This document shows positions 1 to 8,730 of a stretch of 59,421 bases of DNA, piece by piece (position 1 is the stretch's first letter; each line of letters begins with the position of its first letter). This stretch comes from Halanaerobiaceae bacterium (GTDB taxonomy: Bacteria; Bacillota; Halanaerobiia; Halanaerobiales; Halarsenatibacteraceae): positions 1-59,421 of the forward strand of contig PWDW01000160.1 in the NCBI GenBank assembly GCA_003553225.1. The letters run 5' to 3'. A program made the position numbers and the translations under genes. Below the pieces are notes generated by a model that was not told the DNA's origin, made no database searches, and worked only from the letters and a program-made list of their open reading frames with translations.

Positions 1-552
1 ATTGTTACTTTTATAGTTTTTTGGGTTACAGTATATTTAAGTAATTTGGAGAATTCACTTAAAGAAAACGATTGTGAATTGAAAGTTATATCTTCTATAG
101 AGAAAATTAATGAAAAAATTGATACACAACATAAATTCATCATAAAAAATATTCTAGAAAAAAATATAGAGAAAAATCATATATTTTATGAAAACAAAAA
201 AGAAATATTAAAAATGTTAAGTACAATTGATAATAAAACTAATAATGAGGATGAACTTATTAAGTTAAAGGGAAATTATAAAACTTTTATTACAGAGGCT
301 GAAGAATTTTTAATAAAAGAAAACGAAAATCAAAATAAAAGTGATTATTTCCAGAAAATATATCAATCATATAATAATCTAAATGAAAGTATTAGTATAT
401 TTTCAGCCCAAAAAATTAATCAATTATATAAAAATCAAATAGATACCATTGATATATTGAAAGAGGCTAAATTAGTTATAATACTAATGTCAGTTTTATC
501 AGTTGTTTTAGGAATTCTATATATTATGTATATTACTAAGTTTATTAAATAA
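1..552 (+). CDS. Two-helix membrane protein resembling a chemoreceptor sensor module, 5' end cut by window
   Basis: The frame is open from base 1, so the gene begins upstream; the TTG at 46 is only an internal candidate start. The first visible residues (IVTFIVFWVTVYL) form a membrane helix. About 130 polar, Lys/Glu/Asn-rich residues predicted to be helical follow, then a second membrane helix near the C-terminus (LVIILMSVLSVVLGILYIMYI) and a short basic tail. Helix, roughly 130-residue helical ectodomain and helix is the plan of four-helix-bundle sensor modules of methyl-accepting chemotaxis proteins and some kinases. Here the protein stops straight after helix 2, with no HAMP or signalling domain. 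It ends 46 bases before the ClC-kinase fusion gene and probably shares its transcript. Family assignment rests on topology only; a plain two-helix membrane protein is possible. Confidence 0.6.
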   Translation: MVTFIVFWVTVYLSNLENSLKENDCELKVISSIEKINEKIDTQHKFIIKNILEKNIEKNHIFYENKKEILKMLSTIDNKTNNEDELIKLKGNYKTFITEAEEFLIKENENQNKSDYFQKIYQSYNNLNESISIFSAQKINQLYKNQIDTIDILKEAKLVIILMSVLSVVLGILYIMYITKFIK

Positions 553-598
553 TAATAAATTGTTTTTATAAGTTAATAAGGAGGATATTAATATTCTT

Positions 599-2887
599 AT
601 GAAAAATGATAACAACATTTTGTTTTTAAATATATTTTATCAATTGAAAAATAAAATATATAAATTACGACATTTTATAAAAAAATCAAATATGACTGGA
701 ATGATTGTTTTAGCAGCTTTAATTGGAGTGGTTGGGGGGCTGGGAGCAGTAGGATTTCACTATTTAATTTCAATATTGAAAAATATATTTTGGGGAGCAG
801 GCGCTGGTGAGAGTTTTCTCCCTGCAGTTAGAGCATTACCCTGGTATTATCGTATTGGAATTCCTGCTTTAGGTGGTTTAATTATAGGGCCGTTAATTTC
901 TTTTATTGTCCAAGAAGCAAAGGGGCATGGTGTACCAGAAGTTATGGAAGCAGTAGGTTTAAATTCTGGCATTATTAGAGTACGAGTAGCTCCTTTAAAA
1001 GCTTTGATTTCTGCAATCACTATCAGTTCTGGTGGTTCTGCTGGAAGAGAAGGGCCAATTGTACAAATAGGAGCTGGTTTTGGATCTGCTGTAGGACAAT
1101 TTTTTAAATTGAATTCTGAAAAAGTGGAAACTTTACTGGCTGCAGGAGCAGCTGCCGGTATTGGTGGTACTTTTAATGCGCCCCTGGCTGGTGTTATGTT
1201 TAGTCTGGAGGTTTTATTAAAAAATATTAAATTAACCAGTTTTTCTCCTATAGTAGTTGCTTCTGTAGCAGGAACCGGGGTGGCAAATTTATTTTTTACA
1301 GGAAGAACAGCTATTTTTGATATCCCTGTTTTCGAAATTGTGAGTATTTGGGAAATTATATTTTATTTAGGATTAGGTATTGCAGCAGCCTTAGTAGCCC
1401 TCTTATTTGAAAATTCGTTGTATTCAATGGAACATATTTTTGAAAAATTATATTTTCCTAAATTTTTGAAGCCGGCATTAGGAGGATTATTTTTAGGTTT
1501 ACTGGCGTTTTTAATACCTGAAATTCATTCTACCGGGTATCCAGTAATGGAAAGTGCTTTACATGGTAATTTGTCTCTGCAGATAGTTTTGATTTTAATG
1601 TTCGGGAAAATATTAGCTACAAATTTTACTTTAGGAAGTGGAGGTTCTGGTGGAATATTTGCTCCTTCTTTATTTATTGGTGCAATGATGGGGAGTAGTT
1701 TTGGAATGTTAGTCAATATAATATTTCCTAACATTAGTGCAGGGCCAAGTGCATATGGAATGGTAGGTATGGGGGCAGTGTTTGCCGGAGCTGCTCATGC
1801 TCCATTAACTTCTATTATAATATTATTTGAGATGACTCGAGATCCAAAAATATTTCTTCCATTAATGTTTGCCTGTGTTATTAGTACAGTATTAACTACA
1901 CTTATTCAAAAACGTAATATATATACTACAAAACTTTTAAACAGAGGTGTTGATATTGAAGCTATTGGAGAAGCGGGAATTTTAAAAAATATAAAGGTGA
2001 AGGATGTAATGAGTACTGAACTAATTGCTTTATTAGAAAAGGATACCATTGAAAAAGCAAATAGATTATTTAAAAAAGTATTTCATTCTTATTTACCAGT
2101 TGTTAAAAATGAAAATAATAAATTTATCAGTATGATTAGCTATAGAGAAGTCTTAAATTATTTAGAAGAAAAAAAAGGCAATCAGAAAATCGAAAATTTT
2201 ATTACTCCCTCTTCGATTTCATTAAATGAAGAAGATAATTTATTAAAGGCTATGGAATTAATGAATAATATAAAAATAAAAACAGTGCCTGTATTGGACA
2301 GTAAAGGAGAAAAACTTATTGGACTTATTAGTCGTAGTGATATATTAGAAGCTTATTACAGTAAAATTACTACTAATACTCAAAATGATACAATTCTTAA
2401 TTATTCTCAAAAAGTTTCTGTTGAAGTAGATGATTTAATCAATTTTGCGATTGATAATATAAAAAACCAGGCTGAAAAGGAAAAAATTAAAATAAAAAAA
2501 GAATTAGAAAATGATTTACCATCTGTTATTGCTAATGCCAGTAAAATCAGCTGGGTTTTAACAAATTTACTGGGAAATGCTCTTCGTTACAGTAATAAGG
2601 GAGATGAAATTATTATTTTTGCTAAAAGTAAAGAAGAAAAAGACCAGGTATTAATTGGAGTTAAAGATCATGGTCCGGGTATTCCAGAAAAATATCAAAA
2701 AAAGATATTTGAAAAATTTGTGCAGTTATCTGATAAATCAGAAGTGGGCGGTTTAGGGTTAGCTATTAGTAAAGAAATAATTGAAGCTCATGATGGTAAC
2801 ATCTGGGTAGAAAGTGAAGTAGGAGAAGGAGCAACATTTACAATTTCGTTAAATGCCTTTTATAATAGCAAACTAGAAGTAAATTAG
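599..2887 (+). CDS. ClC-family chloride channel fused to a CBS pair and a histidine-kinase-type ATPase domain
   Basis: The N-terminal ~450 residues are a ClC anion channel or transporter. Visible motifs are GHGVP (H110 where E. coli ClC has Ser107), GREGP with gating Glu151, FNAPLAG, the GSGGSGGIFAPS stretch, and a Tyr in IYTTKLL matching Tyr445. The proton-glutamate position (E. coli Glu203) is Val205, as in channel-type ClCs, so passive anion conduction is more likely than H+ exchange. Two CBS domains follow (about 465-522 and 534-590). Residues ~600-757 form a GHKL ATPase domain with N-box Asn660 (GNALRYS), G1 DHGPGIP from Asp690, F-box IFEKF and G2 GGLGLAI. No HisKA dimerisation helix or HExxTP phospho-acceptor motif is present. 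ClC-CBS architecture is common; the ATPase tail is not. AGGAGG lies at 579-584, a long spacing of 14. Confidence 0.93.
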   Translation: MKNDNNILFLNIFYQLKNKIYKLRHFIKKSNMTGMIVLAALIGVVGGLGAVGFHYLISILKNIFWGAGAGESFLPAVRALPWYYRIGIPALGGLIIGPLISFIVQEAKGHGVPEVMEAVGLNSGIIRVRVAPLKALISAITISSGGSAGREGPIVQIGAGFGSAVGQFFKLNSEKVETLLAAGAAAGIGGTFNAPLAGVMFSLEVLLKNIKLTSFSPIVVASVAGTGVANLFFTGRTAIFDIPVFEIVSIWEIIFYLGLGIAAALVALLFENSLYSMEHIFEKLYFPKFLKPALGGLFLGLLAFLIPEIHSTGYPVMESALHGNLSLQIVLILMFGKILATNFTLGSGGSGGIFAPSLFIGAMMGSSFGMLVNIIFPNISAGPSAYGMVGMGAVFAGAAHAPLTSIIILFEMTRDPKIFLPLMFACVISTVLTTLIQKRNIYTTKLLNRGVDIEAIGEAGILKNIKVKDVMSTELIALLEKDTIEKANRLFKKVFHSYLPVVKNENNKFISMISYREVLNYLEEKKGNQKIENFITPSSISLNEEDNLLKAMELMNNIKIKTVPVLDSKGEKLIGLISRSDILEAYYSKITTNTQNDTILNYSQKVSVEVDDLINFAIDNIKNQAEKEKIKIKKELENDLPSVIANASKISWVLTNLLGNALRYSNKGDEIIIFAKSKEEKDQVLIGVKDHGPGIPEKYQKKIFEKFVQLSDKSEVGGLGLAISKEIIEAHDGNIWVESEVGEGATFTISLNAFYNSKLEVN

Positions 2888-3046
2888 AAAAATAGATTGG
2901 CCTGACAGAAACCTAAAATTTAAATTATTGGCAAAATCATTTCAAATATATTATTATATTAATAGATGAATACAGAATTAATAAAGTCATTCTGTTTTTA
3001 AAGTATGGTTGAAAACAACAATATACTACATGAGGGGGATAAAAAA

Positions 3047-4051
3047 ATGAAAGCAATTAAACCTTTTGGACCCAGGAACCTAAAAATGGTGGAAGTTTCT
3101 GATCCTGAGCCTGCATCAGATGAGGTGCTGATAAAAATAAAAGCCAGCGGGATCTGTGGCTCTGATATGTGGGTCTGGCGGGTTGATGAAGCTGTAGATG
3201 AAATTGGAGGTCATGAAATAGGGGGTAAAATTATTGAAGTTGGTTCTGATGTAAAAAATCTGGAGGTCGGGGACCGGGTTGCCGTAAATAATGTAGTAGG
3301 CTGTGGCAGCTGCAAATACTGCCGCACGGGACGCTTTGTGCTCTGCAGCAGCAGGCCGGGTTCAGATGTGAATGGTGGTTTTGGAGAACTGGTAACCGCA
3401 CCGGCCAGAAATTGTTTGCCCTTAAAAGAGGGAGTGAGTTATGAGGATGGAGCTCTTATATTTGACAACTGGGGAACACCATATGCTGCTCTGGAGAGAG
3501 TAGGGGCTTCTGAGAAAGATGATATAATTGTGTTTGGCTGTGGTCCTATCGGCCTGGCCGCCGTGGCTCTTGCCAGAAGAAGGAATGCTTTTGTTATTGG
3601 TGTTGATCCTGTTCCGGAAAGAAGGCAGGAGGCTCTAAAGGCGGGAGCCGGTACAGTACTGGATCCCCGGGAAGTTGATATCGAAAAGCAGGTTAAAGAG
3701 ATCACCGGGGGCCGGGGAGCAGATATAGCAGTTGAATGTTCAGGTAAAGGAGTTTCTTACGAAAATGGATTTAAGGCCCTGCGGGTGAAAGGAACATTTA
3801 TTGCCGTTGGCGAAAATGCCCGGTATGAATTAAAACCCAGTCAGCTATTAATTCGTAAAAATTTAAATCTTATTGGGTCCTGGTATTCAACAATGCGGGA
3901 GGGGCTTGAAGTACAGGATTTAATCAAGGCCGAAAAGATTGATCCCACCCGTTTTGTGACTCACCGAATTGACCTGGAAGATGTCCCGGACCTGTTTGAA
4001 GATATATTTAATTACAATCAGGGTATAATCAAGGTTCTTATCAAAATGTAG
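3047..4051 (+). CDS. Zinc-dependent medium-chain alcohol/polyol dehydrogenase
   Basis: This 334-residue MDR-superfamily oxidoreductase probably oxidises an alcohol or polyol with NAD(P). The N-terminal GroES-like domain carries the catalytic zinc ligands (GICGSD, GGHEIGG) and a structural-zinc loop with Cys residues in VGCGSCKYCRTGRFVLC. The Rossmann domain has VFGCGPIGLAAVALA followed by an acidic residue (VIGVDP), favouring NAD over NADP. Substrate cannot be read from sequence; sorbitol/threonine dehydrogenase relatives are closest in plan. I place the start at 3047 because GAGGGGG lies just upstream; an in-frame ATG at 3005 would add 14 unconserved residues without a ribosome binding site. 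It stands alone between AT-rich spacers. Its GC content is higher than that of the ClC gene before it. Confidence 0.88.
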   Translation: MKAIKPFGPRNLKMVEVSDPEPASDEVLIKIKASGICGSDMWVWRVDEAVDEIGGHEIGGKIIEVGSDVKNLEVGDRVAVNNVVGCGSCKYCRTGRFVLCSSRPGSDVNGGFGELVTAPARNCLPLKEGVSYEDGALIFDNWGTPYAALERVGASEKDDIIVFGCGPIGLAAVALARRRNAFVIGVDPVPERRQEALKAGAGTVLDPREVDIEKQVKEITGGRGADIAVECSGKGVSYENGFKALRVKGTFIAVGENARYELKPSQLLIRKNLNLIGSWYSTMREGLEVQDLIKAEKIDPTRFVTHRIDLEDVPDLFEDIFNYNQGIIKVLIKM

Positions 4052-4363
4052 AAATATTGAAATCAGGATTTAATTAGTATGGAATTTGTATAAATGAATA
4101 TAATATACTGATATTAAAAAAATAAATTTATAAAATTATAAGCAAATGTAAGTAAAATTAAGCTGCAGTTATAATTACTTGTTGTAAGGCATTAAAAAAC
4201 CAGTAAGCTGTGCTGAAGAGATGCAAAGCTCTTAACAGAGCTTTAATTAGAGTTGATGTATAATAAGTAATAGTATAAAATATGGATTGCATTAAAGAAG
4301 AATCAGGCTTTACTTAACCAGATTTTAAATTACTATCACTTAATAAGAAGATAAGGGTGATTA
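4052..4363. other. AT-rich intergenic region with one hairpin
   Basis: No gene is supported here. A perfect 8-bp hairpin AAAGCTCT-TAAC-AGAGCTTT lies at 4225-4244 but lacks a T-run, so it is a weak terminator for the dehydrogenase or a leader element of the next gene. Downstream A/T-rich sequence contains TATAA-like motifs but no convincing -35/-10 pair. Confidence 0.4.
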
Positions 4364-4888
4364 ATGATGTGTGTAAATAAGAAAAAATCAGAAATTACGA
4401 TACTGGATCCTGAAAATGTGGAAATAAGGCTTAATGAAGATGTACAGGAAGTAAATCTAAGATTAAAAGAAGAAGATAAGACATATGAGAGAGTTGAAGT
4501 TAATCCTGCTTTTCCTCTCAGTCAGATTGGCCGTTATATTTCTTTCAAAGAAGATGAAGATGATGAAGATGAAATAGGTATGATCAAGGATATTTCTGAA
4601 CTGGATAACCAATCCCGGCAGGCACTGGAAAAGATCCTGGAAAAAATGTACTTTATGCCCCGGATCATTAAAATTCATGAGGTAGAGGAAGAATTCGGTG
4701 TTACCCGCTGGGAAGTTGAAACAGAAAAAGGTTCACGTTCTTTTGATATTAAAAGCAGGAGAAGAGATATCCGGCCCTATGAAAACGGAAGAGTTATTTT
4801 CCATGATGTTGATGGTAATCGATATGAGATAACGGATTTTAACAAACTGGACAAGAAGAGCCGTAAATTGTTAAGATCCGAAATATAA
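4364..4888 (+). CDS. DUF1854-family protein
   Basis: This acidic 174-residue soluble protein has no signal or membrane segment. An N-terminal strand-rich region (about 10-60, with DPENVEIRLNED and a PAFPLSQIGRYISF stretch) leads into a second half with GVTRWEVETEKGSRSFDIKSRRRDIRP, the characteristic block of DUF1854. That domain occurs free or at the C-terminus of ABC exporters, and database names for some members link it to cyanophycin metabolism. It fits the context: an ABC exporter with an extra N-terminal domain of the kind found beside DUF1854 proteins lies about 1 kb away on the other strand. No cyanophycin synthetase or cyanophycinase is in the window, so that link is inference. An Asp/Glu run (EDEDDEDE) near residue 64 is notable. 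The start could also be the ATG at 4367. Confidence 0.7.
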   Translation: MMCVNKKKSEITILDPENVEIRLNEDVQEVNLRLKEEDKTYERVEVNPAFPLSQIGRYISFKEDEDDEDEIGMIKDISELDNQSRQALEKILEKMYFMPRIIKIHEVEEEFGVTRWEVETEKGSRSFDIKSRRRDIRPYENGRVIFHDVDGNRYEITDFNKLDKKSRKLLRSEI

Positions 4889-4952
4889 AAGCAGCCCAGC
4901 AAATTATGTGACAGATAACCAAGTAAAGAAACTTTCTAAAGGAGTTTTCGTT

Positions 4953-5054
4953 TTGAAGCTGATGATCATAATTCCGGTCAGGAAAAGGGTATTTTTTCTG
5001 ATCGGTTTTTTAATTGTATCAAAACCGGGTTCCGGTCCAGTTATATCAAAATAG
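4953..5054 (+). CDS. Possible 33-residue membrane peptide
   Basis: A TTG start follows AAAGGAG (4938-4944) by 8 bases. It opens a 33-residue frame: a short basic N-terminus, a hydrophobic stretch (VFFLIGFLIV) and a Gly/Ser/Pro tail. This resembles a single-helix small membrane protein, but the length is within chance. Function is unknown. Confidence 0.3.
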   Translation: MKLMIIIPVRKRVFFLIGFLIVSKPGSGPVISK

Positions 5055-5169
5055 CTTAACTTATCTTTCCTTTATTAAAATTAAATATAATTTTCAGGAT
5101 CCGGCAGGTTACTTTTGGCAGGGGCAAAATGGCAAAGAGGAAGTAAAGTGAAAGGAGCGAAATACTGAG

Positions 5170-5640
5170 GTGGAACAGGATAAAGGGGAACATAAAAGAC
5201 ATAATGATATAATTATCAGAAAAATTGAATATGGTTCTGATGAATACCATCAGGAGCTGAAACTGAGAAATGAAATTTTAAGAAAACCGCTCAACTTAAA
5301 TATACATAATGAAGATCTTGCTTCAGAAAAAGAACAGATCCACTTTGGAGCTTTTCATGAAAAAAAGCTTATTGCGGTACTGGTTATCAAAAAGTTAAAT
5401 GATAAGGAGGTCAAAATACGTCAGGTGGTGGTCAGAAAGAAATATCAGGGTTCCAAAATAGGGACCAGAATTATGAACCGGGCTGAAGAATATGCCCTTC
5501 AGCAGGGTTTTGTCAGGATCAAGCTTAAGGCCCGCAGACGGTCGGCCGGCTTTTACATAAAGCTGGGTTACCAGCGGACCGGAGAAGAGACCTGGGAAGT
5601 TACTCTCCCTCACTGGCCGATGTTCAAAGAGCTTACCTGA
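5170..5640 (+). CDS. GNAT-family N-acetyltransferase
   Basis: This 156-residue protein has a single GNAT fold. The acetyl-CoA site (motif A) reads QVVVRKKYQGSKIGTRIM, the Q/RxxGxG/A form where the P-loop-like turn binds the CoA pyrophosphate. Motif B follows in AGFYIKLGYQRTGEE. The N-terminal part (ELKLRNEILRKPLN) resembles the ElaA/YjcF branch, which acts on small amines or is uncharacterised. The acceptor substrate is unknown. The start is GTG at 5170, with GGAG 12 bases upstream. It lies between the DUF1854 gene (same strand) and the ABC exporter (convergent). Confidence 0.85.
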   Translation: MEQDKGEHKRHNDIIIRKIEYGSDEYHQELKLRNEILRKPLNLNIHNEDLASEKEQIHFGAFHEKKLIAVLVIKKLNDKEVKIRQVVVRKKYQGSKIGTRIMNRAEEYALQQGFVRIKLKARRRSAGFYIKLGYQRTGEETWEVTLPHWPMFKELT

Positions 5641-5778
5641 AATATAAAATATGTTCATCAGTAAAATAACATTTTAAAAATCAAAAAGTTTATGATTATG
5701 CTGGCCCTCCACATTTATTTTAAAAATAGCAATTTTGAAAAAATAATAACAAATAATAATCGGGAGATATAATACTTT

Positions 5779-5818
5779 AAAGCAATACAAGTATCCAGAA
5801 AGCAATACAAGTATCCAG
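5779..5818. repeat. Exact tandem duplication of a 20-bp unit
   Basis: Two identical adjacent copies of AAAGCAATACAAGTATCCAG (5779-5798 and 5799-5818) lie in the spacer between the convergent GNAT and ABC genes. I found no further copies nearby. It probably arose by slippage. Confidence 0.9.
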
Positions 5819-5830
5819 CGAAAACAAGCA

Positions 5831-5865
5831 GGTTAAAAACAAAAGGCCCTGTATAAAACAGGGCC
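5831..5865 (-). terminator. Rho-independent terminator of the ABC exporter gene
   Basis: The stem GGCCCTGT (5845-5852) pairs with ACAGGGCC (5858-5865) across a 5-base loop. On the minus strand the hairpin is followed by TTTTGTTTTT, just beyond the stop codon of the exporter gene. Confidence 0.85.
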
Positions 5866-5887
5866 CTGACGGTTTTAAGCCTTAATT

Positions 5888-8182
5888 TTAAGCATCCAGT
5901 GTGGATACCGTAGTCTGCATATCCCACAGTTTCTTGAAAACACCATCTTCTTTTTCCAGCAGTTCATCATGAGTTCCGGTTTCTACTACTTTTCCTTCCT
6001 CAATAACAATTAATCTATCCGCATTTCTCAGTGTGGAAAGCCGGTGAGCAATTACAAAAGTAGTCCTTCCTTCAATTAAACGGTCGATAGCATTCTGGAT
6101 TTTATTTTCAGTCTCAGTATCTACAGAAGAGGTGGCCTCATCCAGGATCATTATCTGGGCATTTTTCAGTATGGCCCGGGCAATTGAAACTCGCTGTCTT
6201 TCTCCACCTGAAAGTCCGATACCCCTTTCTCCGACATGAGTGTCATAACCCATAGGGAAATCCATAATAAAGTCATGAGCATTGGCCATTTTTGCGGCCT
6301 GGATTATTTCTTCCCGGGAGGGGTTTTCAATACCATAGGCAATATTTTCAGCAATAGTCCCATAAAACAGGAAGGGATGCTGAGGGACAATACCAATCTG
6401 TTTTCTCAGCCACTCCAGGTCATAATCTCTAAGATCAATGCCATCCAGTTTGATAGCCCCGCGGGTTACTTCATAAAAACGGGGCAGCAGGTTAACAAAA
6501 GTTGTCTTCCCGGCTCCGGTGGGGCCAACAAGTCCGATGGTCTGTCCGGCTTTAACTTCGAGATTTATGTTTTCCAGCACATCTTCATCTTCACTTTCAT
6601 ACTGAAAGTAAACATTTTCAAAGGCCACATTTCCTTCCAGATCTTCTTTGCTTTTGGTGATGTTTTTCTGATCATATTCATCGGTTTCCGGTTCCATATC
6701 CAGAACATTGAAAACCCGTTCTGCGGAGGTGATGGCCTCTTCAAATTGTCCGGTTAGACGGGCCAGCTGCTGGACAGGGTTATAAAGCCCCCACATATAC
6801 TGGGTAAAAGCGACCAGGGTCCCCACGGTTATAACTTCTTCCATGGTTCTCAGGCCACCATACCACCAGATAATAATTGCTCCCAGTGAGGTGCTCATTG
6901 ACATAGCCGGATAAAAAATGCTTCTGGTTTTGGTAGCATTCATCTGTTCTGAAAAAAGTTCATCCAGCTGAGAATCAAATCTATTGATTTCTTCATTTTC
7001 TTTAGTAAAGGCTTTTACAACTTTAACCCCCGGTACAGTATCTCCGATAATCGCCTTCATATCACCCAGCCGCCGCCAGATTCTGTGATAAATAAGGTGA
7101 ATGGAATTTCTGAAAATGATGGTTATTATAATCACTACCGGTATTGGTGAAAGTGATATTAAAGATAAACGCCAGTTCATTCCAAACATAATACTCATAA
7201 TTACCATAACGGTAAAAATATTATTTAACAGCTGCTGTACACCTTCCACCATAAATCTGCGCAGCCGTCCGGTATCGGTTGAGACCCGGTTAATAATTTT
7301 ACCGGTCCTGTTGGTATCATAATAGTTCATACTTAATTTCTGAATATGTGAATATACTTCACTTCGCAGATCCATGGTAACCCTCTGGCCCACAAACTGC
7401 ATCAAATAGGTTCTAACCCCGATAAAAGCAGCTTTCATGACATAAATTGCAATCAGAAGGGCAATTACTACATAAAAAAGGCTGAAGTTTTGTTCGGTTA
7501 AAACATCATCGATCAGGACCCTGGTCAGGTAGGGTACGGCCTGATTAAGGGCACTTATGGACAGCAGCAAAAAGAGCGCAATCAAAGCCCGGCCCCAGTA
7601 TGGTTTAAGATAGCTAAACATTCTTTTAAATATTTTTTGTTTATCAATACATTTAGGGCAGACCTTCATTCCGGAGGGCAGTTTACGACCACATCCGGGA
7701 CAGCGGTCTTCATATTCCAGCCTTTCTTTGGTCATTTCCTTCATATCGGTGTTGCTGAATTCTTCTCTGGCTTCTTCGGGGTTGATCATATTTCTTATTC
7801 TCTGAGCCACCCACTCAAAACGCTGGGTATAGGATAGAGAGAAGCGCAGAAAATTTTTGCTCTGCTCTTCTGTTTCAATTTCCAGAAAGGCATTACCTAC
7901 AAATCGTTTAATGCGTATGTCTTTAATTTCGGACAGCAGCTGGTCATAATATTCAATTTCTCTTTTGTCCTGCTGCTGTATTACAGAAAACACAGCCAGC
8001 CTTTTGTCGGTTACCAGAAGCCAGTTTTCCTGGAAATTACCCGTCATGTCCAGATCACTTTTAACGGGAATCAAAGCTTCTTCATCTTCGGTAAATTTTT
8101 GATTTGCTATTTTAAAAATCTCATCCGGTATTTCACTTAATCTTTTTTTTGCCATTTCATCATGAATTGATGAAATATTCAT
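5888..8182 (-). CDS. ABC exporter (TMD-NBD half-transporter) with N-terminal regulatory domain and zinc ribbon
   Basis: This 764-residue protein starts with ~150 residues of strand-rich sequence (WLLVTDKRLAVFS, IKRFVGNAFLEIET) resembling a PH-like/bacterial YdbS-type domain. A CPGCGRKLPSGMKVCPKC zinc ribbon follows (about 160-178). Then come a six-helix exporter TMD (about 195-470) and an ATPase with Walker A GPTGAGKTT, signature LSGGERQR, Walker B IMILDEATSSVD and a switch His in AHRL. As a half-transporter it should homodimerise and export lipid, peptide or drug-like substrates. Typical exporters are ~580 residues; the extra ~180 at the N-terminus match the ABC family that travels with DUF1854 proteins, one of which lies at 4364. 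AAAGGAG lies upstream of the ATG. Downstream is its own terminator. Confidence 0.9.
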   Translation of the reverse strand: MNISSIHDEMAKKRLSEIPDEIFKIANQKFTEDEEALIPVKSDLDMTGNFQENWLLVTDKRLAVFSVIQQQDKREIEYYDQLLSEIKDIRIKRFVGNAFLEIETEEQSKNFLRFSLSYTQRFEWVAQRIRNMINPEEAREEFSNTDMKEMTKERLEYEDRCPGCGRKLPSGMKVCPKCIDKQKIFKRMFSYLKPYWGRALIALFLLLSISALNQAVPYLTRVLIDDVLTEQNFSLFYVVIALLIAIYVMKAAFIGVRTYLMQFVGQRVTMDLRSEVYSHIQKLSMNYYDTNRTGKIINRVSTDTGRLRRFMVEGVQQLLNNIFTVMVIMSIMFGMNWRLSLISLSPIPVVIIITIIFRNSIHLIYHRIWRRLGDMKAIIGDTVPGVKVVKAFTKENEEINRFDSQLDELFSEQMNATKTRSIFYPAMSMSTSLGAIIIWWYGGLRTMEEVITVGTLVAFTQYMWGLYNPVQQLARLTGQFEEAITSAERVFNVLDMEPETDEYDQKNITKSKEDLEGNVAFENVYFQYESEDEDVLENINLEVKAGQTIGLVGPTGAGKTTFVNLLPRFYEVTRGAIKLDGIDLRDYDLEWLRKQIGIVPQHPFLFYGTIAENIAYGIENPSREEIIQAAKMANAHDFIMDFPMGYDTHVGERGIGLSGGERQRVSIARAILKNAQIMILDEATSSVDTETENKIQNAIDRLIEGRTTFVIAHRLSTLRNADRLIVIEEGKVVETGTHDELLEKEDGVFKKLWDMQTTVSTLDA

Positions 8183-8730
8183 GGTAATTCAGGACTCCTT
8201 TCAACAGTTATAAATTTTAAAATAAAAATATCAGCTGTTATGAATTTCCCCACTGTTAAATTAGTTATATTTCTAAATTACAGCATAAGAGAAAAACATT
8301 ATAATGTCAAGTAATAAATAAATTTATTTTCATTTGATAGGTAAGCCCTAAAAAAGAAGTCAAAATATGACTTTAAGCTATTTAGTTTGTTTGGTTGAAC
8401 CATTACAGCCCTATGGGGTATTGGATGAGGAATAAGGAGGATTATTCCCTTAAAGCCAGCTTGTTTAATCCGGAAATACAGTTCTCTTAGAGATATTGAA
8501 CTATATTTGCAGGATTTTAAAGGGAAAAACAGAATAGATAGTATAAAGGATAGAATACAGGTCCGGGATTTATAGGACAAATATTCAGGTACATAATTTA
8601 TTTCGGTAAAATTTCTAAACTATACACAGAATTATATAATTAAGAACTATATAAAGAGGAAATGCAAAGAGGAAATGCAGAGGAAAAAATTAAAATATCA
8701 AAAAAATATTTACAGGAGGGTTGATAATAC
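8183..8730. other. Intergenic region between divergent genes, possible decayed coding sequence
   Basis: The spacer contains a 93-codon minus-strand frame (8299-8580) whose composition is not convincing, and short plus-strand frames that run out quickly. It holds the promoters of the ABC gene and the aldo/keto reductase, but no -35/-10 pair stands out. I cannot assign anything to the ~300 bp in its middle. Confidence 0.35.

Noticed and set aside
8299-8580. 93-codon minus-strand frame upstream of the aldo/keto reductase gene
   Set aside because: No ribosome binding site, no recognisable family and hydrophobic/basic patches typical of AT-rich noncoding frames.
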